61,572 nt of DNA, taken from NCBI GenBank assembly GCA_913062845.1, contig CAJXVZ010000013.1, positions 1 through 61,572 on the forward strand, read 5' to 3'. Shown here piece by piece: positions 1 to 8,967 of this stretch. Numbering within the stretch: position 1 is the first letter of the stretch; each line of letters opens with the position of its first letter. The notes under the pieces were generated by a model. That model had not been told where the DNA came from. It searched no databases and saw only the letters and a program-made list of their open reading frames with translations. Position numbers and translations under genes: made by a program. The stretch is from an uncultured Psychroflexus sp. (GTDB lineage Bacteria; Bacteroidota; Bacteroidia; Flavobacteriales; Flavobacteriaceae).

Positions 1-78
1 CATGTTGCCGAAGGGGTCCTCCGTCTGGGTGTTCGTATCGTTCGGGTCCTGCTGGTCACGTTCGGGGATGTTAGTCAT
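1..78 (-). CDS. N-terminal fragment of an unrecognised hydrophilic protein
   Basis: An ATG at 78 on the minus strand opens a frame that runs off the left edge, giving 26 residues beginning MTNIPERDQQ and rich in Asp, Asn, Gln and Thr. No signal peptide or membrane segment is visible and no family is recognised. Composition is odd: 45 of 78 bases are G or C and codons such as GAC, AAC, CAG and CCG dominate, unlike the AT-rich genes in the rest of the window. That may reflect high expression, transfer, or a chance open frame. The opposite strand is also open here, which lowers confidence. Confidence 0.4.
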   Translation of the reverse strand, partial: MTNIPERDQQDPNDTNTQTEDPFGNM

Positions 79-104
79 GATGCTTCAATTCCTTTGAATG
101 TAAA

Positions 105-786
105 CAAATTAAACACTACTGCCAAAAGCCCAGGACAGATAAAGTAAAAACATCATTCAGCAAGTAAAATACTTACTAAACAATCCTTTTCCTCTAACCG
201 CTGGGCTAAACAAAGGTGGAAGTAAAAATTCGCGGGAAACTCGAGTAAAACCCGAGCTTCTCGCAGTAGTGTAAATTTGAATCAACAATAAGGAAAATCA
301 AACCATGAACAATGTGTAAATACACATAATCCCAATCAGAATCATACCGTTAAACCATAAACCTAAAACCGGAAGTACATACTGAAAATTCAGTATAAAC
401 CTCGTAATTAGCAATAGTAGTTTTCAATAAAGAAAACTACACTAGTTTCATTAACAAACTATATAAATAATTTGTTAACTACTTCCTCTCAATTTTTAAT
501 GTACTACTAATACAAATGCATTGCATAAAGCAAACATAGTATTAGTAAAAATTGAGTTGAATAGCGATTTATTGCCAATTCAATACTCATTGATCTAGCC
601 TTTAGCTAAACTCATGAACATTGATTGTAATAAGGTAAGTTACTAAGATATTATATAATAAATATATTCGTTTGTCAATATATGGCAACAAATGTTTATT
701 ATATAAAAAGAGAAAATAGTGTAAGTGTAAATTTTAAGTAATTAGTTATCTTGAAATCCCTCAATAGTCATTATTGAGGGATTTTT
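105..786 (+). ncRNA. candidate long structured RNA (dense inverted repeats, no gene)
   Basis: No credible protein frame exists from 79 to 975. Instead there is a run of inverted repeats: 105-122 with 263-279 (17 pairs, one bulge), enclosing 127-133/201-207 and a hairpin at 232-264; then 312-318/321-327, 380-386/389-395, 417-425/432-440, 451-458/471-478, a two-part stem 488-497+506-513 with 539-546+547-556, 553-562/578-589 and a perfect 12-bp stem 651-662/695-706. The series ends in an intrinsic terminator on the plus strand at 754-786. AGTAAAA recurs at 143, 163, 221 and 244 between stems. A plus-strand RNA is inferred from the terminator. A long minus-strand leader for the 1-78 gene, or a DNA-level element, is the alternative. 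I recognise no known RNA family. Confidence 0.35.
754..786 (+). terminator. intrinsic terminator
   Basis: A perfect 13-bp stem (754-766 with 772-784, core ATCCCTCAATA) with a 5-base loop is followed by a T-run on the plus strand. No protein-coding gene reads into it from the left, so it implies a plus-strand transcript in the preceding gap. Confidence 0.75.
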
Positions 787-889
787 ACATTTAGAAACTC
801 AGATCATTGGATTTCAATTTCGGCAATGCCATTTTTTAGGATGTATTAAATTTTTATAGTACTTGTGTTTTTTTAATGTTATTATGAAT

Positions 890-918
890 AAAACCGCCTC
901 ATTTATGAGACGGTTTTT
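890..918 (-). terminator. probable bidirectional terminator after the DUF4347 protein
   Basis: AAAACCG-C-CTCAT pairs with ATGAG-A-CGGTTTT around a TT loop, with one mismatch and T-runs on both strands. It lies about 60 bases past the stop of the minus-strand gene at 976, which it probably ends. Confidence 0.6.
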
Positions 919-975
919 ACTCGAAGTTCAATCCGGTTTTATAGTCAAGGCTAACTAACTATCCAACGCTTTACA

Positions 976-3900
976 CTATTTATGAATTAACTTTACACTT
1001 TTTGATTGATCTTCTTGTTTTACTTTTACAATATATAATCCTGATGAAAGATCGTTCACTTCAACTTGTACTTTCTGATTTTCTATGTTGTGTCTTTCGT
1101 TATAAACCTTCTGTCCAAGTAGGTTTGTGATTTCAAGTTCTACTTCTCCAATCAGGTTTGGTGTGCTTATGCTAAACCTTCCATTGTTTGTTGGGTTTGG
1201 ATGAATCCTGAAGTTGTTTCCAAACGTGTTTTCCTCTGTGCTTAATGTGGTATTGTCAAAAGTTAGGCTAAAACGGTCTTCGGCTATACTTTCCGGGATA
1301 TTTGTATCAATATTAAACTGGTAAGGTAAGTCAGGGGTGATTTGTGTTGTCGTGTTTAAGTAATTGTCCTTGACATAAACGTCAATATTGCTGTCCCAGT
1401 TTTCCTGTTTGATTCGTAGTTCATAACTGGTATTCTGGTAATGGCTTAGATTTAATAATACTTCTTCATTGTCTTGAGGAATGTTTCGTCTATCTATAGA
1501 CCTTAACATATTGGGATGATATGATGCTATGTTTTCTTCATCGTTAATCAATTTACCAAAATCATTATCATCTAAATCACTGTTATAGTTTGAACTGAAT
1601 CTGAATTTTAAAATATCTTTTCTTTCATTATTCTGATTGTACAATTCTAAATCTAATTTAGCTTCTTGACTGTCATTAAACACCACAACGCCTCCATTCG
1701 ATCCTCCTGTGGCTTTGTCAGCTTCTTCAAAATACAGAGTGGCTGAACTGACACTGGCTACATTTTGCACAAAGAAACTTTGACCGGGTTCTATAATTCT
1801 GTTTGTGCCTGTCAGGGTTTGCCAGGAATTATTATCCGGATCTCTAACGGCAATGTCTTGTCTGAGGTCATTTTTGGGTAATAGATTATAATCTACTTTG
1901 GCCTGATATGGATTGGCTACCAAACTCCAATAGTCATTTTCCTGACTTAAAGATACTGAGCTGCCTGGTGCACTTGGGTATCTGCCTGTATGTGCTGTTC
2001 CGGTGGCGCTTAATGTGGTTGCACCAAAACTTGTATTATTTGAAAGGTCTATGCTTCTATCGCCTCTGACCAAAATGACATACGCTGTACCAACCTGAAG
2101 GTTTGTAGCATTGGTGTTAGGAATTTCAGTATAGCCCGGGCTTTGATCAGGACCTTCAACAGGATCAGGATTTGAATCCACATACCCGTTATTGAAGGTA
2201 AACATAGATGGGTTTCCGGTAGGGGTTTGGTCAAAGCCTCCACTGCTGGTTTGACCGATTGTTCCTGATGCACCTGTGATATGCGTGTTCAGCTGCCAGT
2301 TGTTGGATATAAAATTTGAAGTCGTTACCGGTGATGAGACCAGTCTAAAGGCTCTGTGAGCAGACATGTATCGTTCTGCGGTGACGTTACCTGAAATGGT
2401 TACACCGCTCGCATCTGCCAATTGACCGCTGCCCGTAGCATCGCTCTGGAATAATAACTCATTGTTTACGGTTAAATTTGCATTTAAATCTAATATAGCA
2501 TCCGGCTGAACGGTGACATCATCAAAAGTGGTCGCAGCGGTAATGACTGCCGTGCCGTCTTGTACCTCCAGGGTATAACCTGTTAAATTTAATCCACTTG
2601 GGTCAGTTGGTGAGTAACTGCCAGAGGAATAGGTGACGTCTGTGGCCAGAACATTCACATTACTGGTATTACCAACGCTATTCAATGTTAGGTTTGCATC
2701 ATTATTGGCTGCATCTCGTAATGTACCGCCATTAGCTGATAATGTTCCTACAGCAATACCATCTCCATCGGCGTCACCATCTTGAACAGTATATCTAAAT
2801 ACCAGATTCTGTGTACCTGAACCACTTTGAAATACCGCTTGTCGGGTTGTTGAACCTACGGTAAGCGCCAATTGTGGTGTACCTCCTGTGGTGTTTACGG
2901 TTATATTTTCGTCGAAATTTACGGTAAAGTCCAGGTTTTGGTTAAACACGTAGGTATCTGCTATGGGCACGCTTACGCTTGTGACTACTGGTGCGACGTC
3001 ATCGGTGACGGTAATCGTGAATTGTTCTGCATAATCTTCTGTGCCGTCGTTGGTGTTGATTCTTACGCTGTAATTTCCGGCAGCTAAGGCAGATGACGTT
3101 CTCAACGTTGAACCACTGATGTTAAAACTTCCGTTATCGGTATCACCTGTCCCTGCTACCAACGAATAGGTATGCGAATCGCCGGCATCGGCGTCTGTGG
3201 TGGTTAATGTGCCGACTGTAGCATTGACGCCTGTGGCGCTTTGGTTGATGCTGTTGTTGTCCAGAGCGATATCGGTTGGAGCGGAGTTGGGCGGTGCTAA
3301 AGTGTTGAAATTTAAAACACTACCATAATCTGTGCCTTCTGAATTGGTGGCATAAGCAGCAAAATAATAGGTTGTACTTGGCGACAAACCGGTAATACTT
3401 TCGTTAAAAACACCTGTGCCGCTACCATCCGGCACTTGGGTGACGTTAGATTCACCGATTTCCGGAGTGTTGTCTGTTGAAGAATACACAAATCCGCGAG
3501 CCGTAACTGAAGCCCCGCCATCATCGGTCACATTACCGCCTAACGTAGCGCCCGATGAGCTAACGCTGGATGCCGTGGTGGTGGTGACGGTGGGTGGTGA
3601 GGAGGAGGCTGCTGGCGTAAGGACAACATTATCGAGACCAACTGATACATAATTATCGGCAGATGTTATTATCAACTCATCGATTACTCCATTGATAGGT
3701 CCTGTGGTTCCTGTGGTGAAATTTGAACCATTAAAAGCAACAGCATTAAAGCTTACTGAACCGACTGGATTGCCATTTAAACGTCCGGTTACCGTGATAT
3801 TATCACCTAGAACTCCAACCCAGTCAAGTTGACTAAATTCAAAAGTACTACCGCTATTCAATGTGATGCGTATGCTTTGGGTTCCCGTATCTCCATCATT

Positions 3901-4734
3901 CCCGATCCACATACCAGGACTAGAAATACCAAAATTAATAAGCTGATACCTTACGGTACCACCATTCGGCTCCTCCACTTTTATGGTATTTGCCCCTATA
4001 GTTTGCGTAAATGAGTTTGCAGTAGCTCCATTAGTGCCGTTTTCAAAAGTAAAGGTAGTCTGTAACAAGTGTTGATATGACTCAGCAATATTGAAGTCAA
4101 GCGCTACGGCTGAATGGTTATTTGCAGTAAAGTACTCTAAGTCCCAATCCCCACCTAAATCTTTAGAACCGGTAACATCAACAGATGCGGCAACATCAAT
4201 GTATGATGATGTTGTTATTTTAGTTATCAAGTCATGTCCAGATTGACCTTTTGCAATTTCACAACCATATAAAAACATTTCTCCTTTTTCCGGGATCACG
4301 CGCTTCCATTCTTTGAGTAGTCCACTCTCATCCAGCCCATTAAAACCAAGGGCTTCTCCTCCTAAGTAGATGGTACCCGGAGCTCCATGGCTAAAGAGAT
4401 GAAATTCATCCACTGCCCGATCTTTTAGCCGACTGAAAAGATCCAGCACTTGAGCAAGTGAAGACTCCCCCGATCGCAGTACATGCGTATTGCTTTTCAG
4501 ATCCTCTGGAAGTGCATCAATGATGATCTGCGGTTCTTTCACATCGTGATCAATAATGACAAGGATGTTACTTTCTTCCTGTTTTGAGATAAGATCACTG
4601 GCATTTGTACAAAAAACAACAGTGATAAAAAATAATAAGGTCAACAAAAGCTTAGACGCTTTTTGATATTTATCATATTTTAAATTGTTTAAAAATGACA
4701 AATCTTTAGATTTAGTATTTTTTAACATAAGCAT
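976..4734 (-). CDS. DUF4347 domain secreted protein with T9SS sorting domain
   Basis: A 1252-residue secreted, adhesin-like protein. The N-terminus has a hydrophobic signal segment (KLLLTLLFFITVVFC, about residues 28-45). Residues about 59-198 match the DUF4347 pattern (VIIDHDV, FHLFSHGAPG, FLYGCEIAKG), which sits at the head of large surface proteins. It is followed by an FN3-like segment (about 381-478), a cadherin-like repeat (about 483-576, DADAGDSHTYSL), an Ig-like block with DGDADGDGIAVG (about 580-696) and a long beta-rich region. The C-terminal ~75 residues (FRIHPNPTNNG ... GLYIVKV) are a type A T9SS sorting domain, so the product should cross the outer membrane through T9SS and be anchored or released. 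Two ATGs (4734, 4728) are possible starts. Family assignment is from motifs; function is inferred. Confidence 0.85.
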   Translation of the reverse strand: MLMLKNTKSKDLSFLNNLKYDKYQKASKLLLTLLFFITVVFCTNASDLISKQEESNILVIIDHDVKEPQIIIDALPEDLKSNTHVLRSGESSLAQVLDLFSRLKDRAVDEFHLFSHGAPGTIYLGGEALGFNGLDESGLLKEWKRVIPEKGEMFLYGCEIAKGQSGHDLITKITTSSYIDVAASVDVTGSKDLGGDWDLEYFTANNHSAVALDFNIAESYQHLLQTTFTFENGTNGATANSFTQTIGANTIKVEEPNGGTVRYQLINFGISSPGMWIGNDGDTGTQSIRITLNSGSTFEFSQLDWVGVLGDNITVTGRLNGNPVGSVSFNAVAFNGSNFTTGTTGPINGVIDELIITSADNYVSVGLDNVVLTPAASSSPPTVTTTTASSVSSSGATLGGNVTDDGGASVTARGFVYSSTDNTPEIGESNVTQVPDGSGTGVFNESITGLSPSTTYYFAAYATNSEGTDYGSVLNFNTLAPPNSAPTDIALDNNSINQSATGVNATVGTLTTTDADAGDSHTYSLVAGTGDTDNGSFNISGSTLRTSSALAAGNYSVRINTNDGTEDYAEQFTITVTDDVAPVVTSVSVPIADTYVFNQNLDFTVNFDENITVNTTGGTPQLALTVGSTTRQAVFQSGSGTQNLVFRYTVQDGDADGDGIAVGTLSANGGTLRDAANNDANLTLNSVGNTSNVNVLATDVTYSSGSYSPTDPSGLNLTGYTLEVQDGTAVITAATTFDDVTVQPDAILDLNANLTVNNELLFQSDATGSGQLADASGVTISGNVTAERYMSAHRAFRLVSSPVTTSNFISNNWQLNTHITGASGTIGQTSSGGFDQTPTGNPSMFTFNNGYVDSNPDPVEGPDQSPGYTEIPNTNATNLQVGTAYVILVRGDRSIDLSNNTSFGATTLSATGTAHTGRYPSAPGSSVSLSQENDYWSLVANPYQAKVDYNLLPKNDLRQDIAVRDPDNNSWQTLTGTNRIIEPGQSFFVQNVASVSSATLYFEEADKATGGSNGGVVVFNDSQEAKLDLELYNQNNERKDILKFRFSSNYNSDLDDNDFGKLINDEENIASYHPNMLRSIDRRNIPQDNEEVLLNLSHYQNTSYELRIKQENWDSNIDVYVKDNYLNTTTQITPDLPYQFNIDTNIPESIAEDRFSLTFDNTTLSTEENTFGNNFRIHPNPTNNGRFSISTPNLIGEVELEITNLLGQKVYNERHNIENQKVQVEVNDLSSGLYIVKVKQEDQSKSVKLIHK

Positions 4735-4972
4735 AAGGTTTAAGGAATTGGTTCCGTTGGTTTATGCTTACAAGTATAATGAGCTTTGGTATGATTTGAA
4801 ATGTAATATGTCGGGACATTATGGTTTAAAACCGTGACAAATCCATATTTTTTTAACAATATCGTATAATTAGTACTTAATTATTGTAATTCTAACAAGA
4901 TTGGGCACTAGAAAATTTAGTTATGCTATTTAAGCACATTTTAAAAAACCAGATGTAGTCTATTAAGAAATT

Positions 4973-5299
4973 TTATTTCAAATCTTTATGAAATGTATAG
5001 TCCCTTTCCACTTTGGCTATTCTGGTCATATAGTGTTTATACCATTGGGTTCTTCCTTTTTTTTGGGCAATAAGGTGCTCTGTGTTGGCCTTCTATTTGG
5101 CAATAGATTCCAGACTTGACCAATAGGATACGGTGATGCCTAACTCATTTCTGGCGCTTTTAACGCCTAAAAAACCTTCTTGTTCCCTGGCTAATTCCAG
5201 CATGAGTTCAGCCATCTCTTTATATCCATCCTGTATTTCAGTTCTTATTGAACTAAATATCACGGCATAATATGGTGGTTTTGGAGTTTTTGCAATCAT
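4973..5299 (-). pseudogene. antibiotic biosynthesis monooxygenase (ABM) domain protein, broken by in-frame TAG
   Basis: The frame starts MIAKTPKPPYYAVIF and matches small dimeric ABM-fold heme or quinol monooxygenases of about 100 residues (EMAELMLELAREQEGFLG, ARNELGITVSYW). It stops at TAG (5093-5095) after SLESIAK. The same frame continues past the stop with the expected family C-terminus (KANTEHLIAQKKGR, WYKHYMTRIAKVERDY) and ends at TAA 4973-4975. The stop sits where the family usually has Trp (SLE.I..WK), so one TGG to TAG change explains it. The intact remainder suggests a recent lesion or a sequencing error. Confidence 0.8.
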
Positions 5300-5809
5300 A
5301 AGCTTTTAATTATTAAATTTATTTTACTACCGAAAACCTTTGGTTTTATTCCCGGAAGTCCATTACCGGGATTCATGAAGGCGAATTTTGCCATTAAACT
5401 GAGTTCGATTAATATATGTCTGTTTTTTAACTAATTAGTTTGTGCTTAAAAATATTTTCACTTATAAGCACCCCTATAATCCCATTTCGGCAAGCTCAAT
5501 ACAGCGCCTCAAGGGGATATTTTCGTTACATGTATCCTTCCTTAGCTTGTGCCGAATTGAATTCGGTAAGGGAGGATTAAGGAGAGTGTTCATTGATTTT
5601 CAATACTTTATGATATTTTTTATAATCGAATTCAGGTCATTAGATAGTATTTCTGGTTTCGAAATGCATTTTCCGGTCATCAGTATTAGACTTTTAAGGT
5701 TATTTACACCTCAGGCGTTTAATGAGATAGATAATTATTATATAATGAAAAAATGAAAATAAATCCTTGCTTTGGCCATGATTTTGCAATGCTTTTTTTA
5801 GATTTCTGT
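5300..5809. repeat. gene-free gap with REP-like hairpin
   Basis: No supported gene. Around 5483-5575 there are nested inverted repeats: TTCGGCAAGCT (near 5486) against AGCTTGTGCCGAA (about 5544-5556), and a hairpin with CCTTCCTTA (5536-5544) pairing with TAAGGGAGG (5567-5575) around CCGAATT-g-AATTCGG (5552-5566). The wording (TTCGGCAAGCTCAATAC) resembles the degenerate REP-like intergenic repeats of flavobacterial genomes. The 104-codon frame at 5442-5756 crosses this repeat and looks fortuitous. Confidence 0.5.
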
Positions 5810-7549
5810 TTATAATTTAATAATGTAATCTACCATGTCCTGATCACTTTGCATGCCCATTTTTTTACTCATTCTATAGCGGGCCTTCCTAACACTTTCC
5901 GGAGTTATATTGAGCAATTCGGCCATATTAGATTGAGAAAGGTTTATTTTTATAAGCGCAGCCAGACGAGTGTCATTGGTGGTCAGGTCTGGATGATGCT
6001 GTTTTAGGCTTTCCATAAAATCGGGGTAAATGGACGAAAAGAGTAAATGAAACTTGGACCAATTGGTATTTACATCGTTGGTTTTATCTTTAAAGATGTC
6101 ATGTATTTCTTTGATTACCCGATGTTGTGTGCCGTTCAATTGTTTTTCCCGGATATATTTATTCTTCAATTCGTCAGATTTTTCTTTTAATCCTTCAACT
6201 TCTTGCTCAAGCATGACATTCTTTTTACGGAATAGCTGAAGCTTTTTTTGTGTTTTAGTATTGGATTGGTACTGTCTAAGGGACAAAACAGATAAGCCTA
6301 AGCACAATACAATAATTGCAATATAAAAGATATAATATGTCCTTTTGTTCTCTTCGAATTCAGACATTAATTCTGTATTGGAGACATCGTTTTCACTTTC
6401 AACCAGGATTTTTGCCCATTCGGCTTCTTTAGCATTGGTCACATTTTGTAAGGAATCGGTAAGTGCGGTAAGTTGTTTATTATAATCCAAAGCCTCTTTA
6501 TAGCGCTTTTGGCGTTCATAAATCAAAGCGAGATTCTGGTAAGCTATTTTTATATCTTCTGAGCGATTGATTTCTTTGGCCATACCAAGAGCCAGTTGGG
6601 TATATTCCAAGGCTTTTTCCCAATTGGCCTGTTCCAGATATATGGTTCCCATATTGTTATATATACGGGTGATTCCTGCCCTGTCGCCTATTTCGTCTCT
6701 AATGGTTAAAGATTTTAAGTTTAAATCAATTGCAAGGTCGTAATTACGTAATTGTTTATTGGCAAAAGCTTTGTTGGCGAATATTAGGCCTTTTGCATAT
6801 TGGTTTTTAAGTAAATCAAATTTTAAATCTGCGGAGTCAAGATATTTTAAAGAAAGCTCGTAATTTCCTCTTTCAATAGAGGTGGTTCCAATATTTAAAT
6901 ACAATGCTCCAATTTCTTCTGTGATATTATTTTTTACTGCTAAGTCCAAGCCCCTTTTATAGATTTCCTCTGCCTGATCAAATTTTTTAAGTTTTAAATA
7001 ACAAGCCGCCACATTATTAATAGCTTTTATCTGTAAAAGGTCGTTATCAATTACTTTGGCTATATTGTATGCTTTAAAAAAATCCTCAATAGCATTTTCA
7101 TAACGGGCAATAAAAAAAAGCGTTGTTCCCTTCTGGATATGGGCAGCAGCTTCACCAAAAGAATAATTATACTGTTTTGAAATTTTTAATGATAGGTCGG
7201 ATACTTTTAACGATTTCTGGTAGTCGCCCAAGCTATTGAATGCAATAGTTTGTCCAGATAAGATACCGTTATACCGTTTCGGATCTTCTTCAGGCTTCAA
7301 AATTTCTTTCGCAATGTTCAAATAATATAGTGTAGTATCCGGATTGGAATAAACTAAAGAACGAGAAAGAGCCAAAAAAGCGTCAACTCTAATTGTATCT
7401 GCCTTGTCAGAAAAAGCTACTTTTCTGAGACTATCTGTATTTACAGGTTTTTGTTGTGCAATAGCAAAATTCAACCTGACGACACACAGCAAAAAGAATA
7501 AATACACAAAAGATCGTGATAGCGGGTAATGAGTGTGTTTTAACAACAT
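5810..7549 (-). CDS. TPR-repeat membrane protein with C-terminal HTH domain (signalling regulator)
   Basis: About 579 residues from the ATG at 7549. That start directly precedes a signal-like segment (SFVYLFFLLCVVRLNFAIA) and is preferred to upstream starts. Degenerate TPR repeats cover roughly residues 60-370 (AAHIQKGTTLFFIARYENAIEDF, ALEYTQLALGMAKEI). One membrane helix (YYIFYIAIIVLCLGLSVLSL, about 406-426) is followed by a coiled coil, and a helix-turn-helix region (NLSQSNMAELLNITPESVRKARYRM, about 525-560) lies at the C-terminus. This layout, with periplasmic TPR sensor, membrane anchor and cytoplasmic HTH, is a known Bacteroidota regulator type that senses a periplasmic signal and may bind DNA while membrane-tethered. 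Ligand and targets are unknown. Confidence 0.8.
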   Translation of the reverse strand: MLLKHTHYPLSRSFVYLFFLLCVVRLNFAIAQQKPVNTDSLRKVAFSDKADTIRVDAFLALSRSLVYSNPDTTLYYLNIAKEILKPEEDPKRYNGILSGQTIAFNSLGDYQKSLKVSDLSLKISKQYNYSFGEAAAHIQKGTTLFFIARYENAIEDFFKAYNIAKVIDNDLLQIKAINNVAACYLKLKKFDQAEEIYKRGLDLAVKNNITEEIGALYLNIGTTSIERGNYELSLKYLDSADLKFDLLKNQYAKGLIFANKAFANKQLRNYDLAIDLNLKSLTIRDEIGDRAGITRIYNNMGTIYLEQANWEKALEYTQLALGMAKEINRSEDIKIAYQNLALIYERQKRYKEALDYNKQLTALTDSLQNVTNAKEAEWAKILVESENDVSNTELMSEFEENKRTYYIFYIAIIVLCLGLSVLSLRQYQSNTKTQKKLQLFRKKNVMLEQEVEGLKEKSDELKNKYIREKQLNGTQHRVIKEIHDIFKDKTNDVNTNWSKFHLLFSSIYPDFMESLKQHHPDLTTNDTRLAALIKINLSQSNMAELLNITPESVRKARYRMSKKMGMQSDQDMVDYIIKL

Positions 7550-7987
7550 ATTTGAATTTTTATCAGCCACGTACCATGTACAATTCATGGACAATTAGAG
7601 ATATTATACAAATATCAGTATTTCACTATAAAACTGAAAAGGAAAGATTTTTTATTCTTAATCCAAAAAATATGACATGCTATTACAAAAGCGGGACATA
7701 TGGTTTTAAGTGTTTGACTTTTATGAGAGTGATGCTTGGGAGTAAACAGGGTTACTAAATAAATAATTTGTTTTATCAATTTCGCTTAGAAAATTTTCAA
7801 GCAAAAGGCTTTTCGTCAATATTTTGTTCAACTTTTACATTATTGCCAACGTTTAATACATGATAAGTAGGTAATTACGAAGATCTTTTTCTTTCTGGAT
7901 GCAATGAAGTTTGATTCAAGCTACAACACTTGATTCTACTGATGTCTCGCCTGTTTTTTATATACATTTGATGTGTGTTTGTTGTTT
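7550..7987. other. gene-free gap
   Basis: No convincing gene or terminator. It holds AT-rich sequence and a phrase near 7847-7870 (TTGCCAACGTTTAATACATG) that resembles degenerate intergenic repeats flanking accessory genes in flavobacteria; that resemblance is from memory. The 80-codon plus-strand frame at 7516-7758 overlaps the neighbouring gene start and has no protein-like features. Confidence 0.4.
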
Positions 7988-8906
7988 TCAATTAAATGAA
8001 GTTCGAAATTCCAACGGAGTTTGATTGGCCTTGGATTTAAACAATTTGTTGAATGATTGTGGATGTTCAAATCCCAATTCATACGCAATTTCGCTAACAG
8101 ATAGATTTGTAGTAGATAATTTCACCTTAGCTTTTTCTATTATTTTATTATGAATATGTTGTTGAGTGGTTTGTCCAGTTAAACTCTTTAGCATGCTGCT
8201 TAAGTAATCTGTTGTAAGATTTAAGCTTTGAGAAACATATTTAACCGTTGGCAAACCATTATCAAAAACACTTTCTCCCATAAAATAATCTTCCAAAAGA
8301 ATTTCCAACCTATCTAATATTTGATGATTGGAAATTTTACGTGTCAAAAATTGACGCTGATAAAATCTCTCGGCATAATTAAGTAATAATTCTAATTGGC
8401 TTATAATGATATGTTGGCTGAACTGGTCAAGGTTTGCTTGATATTCAGCTTTTATATTTTGCAGTATTTCAAAGATTGTATTTTCTTCTTTTTCGGATAA
8501 AAAAAGTGCCTCTCGAACTGAATAGTTCAAAAATGTATATTTTTTTATGTTTTTTGCAAGTGAAGTGCCAAAAAGAAAATCAGGATGGATGGCTAAAATC
8601 CATCCTGAGGGAGTACTGTTCAAATCTTCTTCTATAAGTTCGACTGAAATAACTTGCTCTGGTGAGAAAAAAGTCATTTAAACCCTCATCAAAATCATAT
8701 GATTCCTGACCATAGCGATATTTACCAACGACATTTCGTTTTATTGAAATTGTATAAAATTCTTGTACCCATTTCAATTCATTGTTTACAGGTGTTGGTT
8801 TTATTTCGCTATAATCTATCAGACTAATCAATGGATGATTAGGTGGAGATATGTTGTTGAATCGATGGAGTTCGCTTATAGTCTTTAGCCTTGTTGGAAT
8901 TGACAT
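7988..8906 (-). pseudogene. AraC family transcriptional regulator, one-base frameshift
   Basis: Two overlapping minus-strand frames are halves of one gene. The first (start 8906, MSIPTRLKTISELHRF) gives the N-terminal ligand-binding part up to YRYGQESYDFDEG. The second resumes at 8677 (TFFSPEQVISVEL) and runs to a complete two-HTH AraC domain (VSQSLNLTTDYLSSMLKSLTG, LSVSEIAYELGFEHPQSFNKLFK) ending at 7988. The switch lies at GGTTTAAATGAC (about 8673-8684): removing one A restores DFDEG-LM-TFFSPEQ, giving about 305 residues, normal for the family. It follows the SDR gene by 61 bases on the same strand and was probably its regulator. A sequencing error in the A-run cannot be excluded. Confidence 0.8.
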
Positions 8907-8967
8907 CTATAAATTAATTAAAGTTAATAACGCTTTTTTCTCGTATAATGTTAGTTGCGTCAACTAC

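Noticed and set aside
1-147. Plus-strand frame open from the left edge to 147
   Set aside because: Its translation is Val/Leu/Arg-rich in the manner of an antisense frame, and the minus-strand frame with its ATG fits better; not fully excluded.
105-786. tmRNA, RNase P RNA or integron attC array
   Set aside because: None of the expected conserved ends or cores (tRNA-like ends, RNase P core, RYYYAAC/GTTRRRY pairs) could be found.
5093-5095. TAG read as an amino acid (recoding)
   Set aside because: Only one gene shows it, another broken gene has TAA, and no pyrrolysine machinery is visible; a nonsense mutation is simpler.
5442-5756. 104-codon plus-strand frame
   Set aside because: It crosses a REP-like hairpin, has no protein-like pattern or signal, and is rich in Phe/Ile from T-runs.
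7516-7758. 80-codon plus-strand frame
   Set aside because: It overlaps the start of the TPR-HTH gene on the other strand and has no recognisable features.
8580-8906. Separate small gene of 108 codons
   Set aside because: Its first 76 residues are the N-terminus of the frameshifted AraC gene; the rest is out-of-frame read-through.
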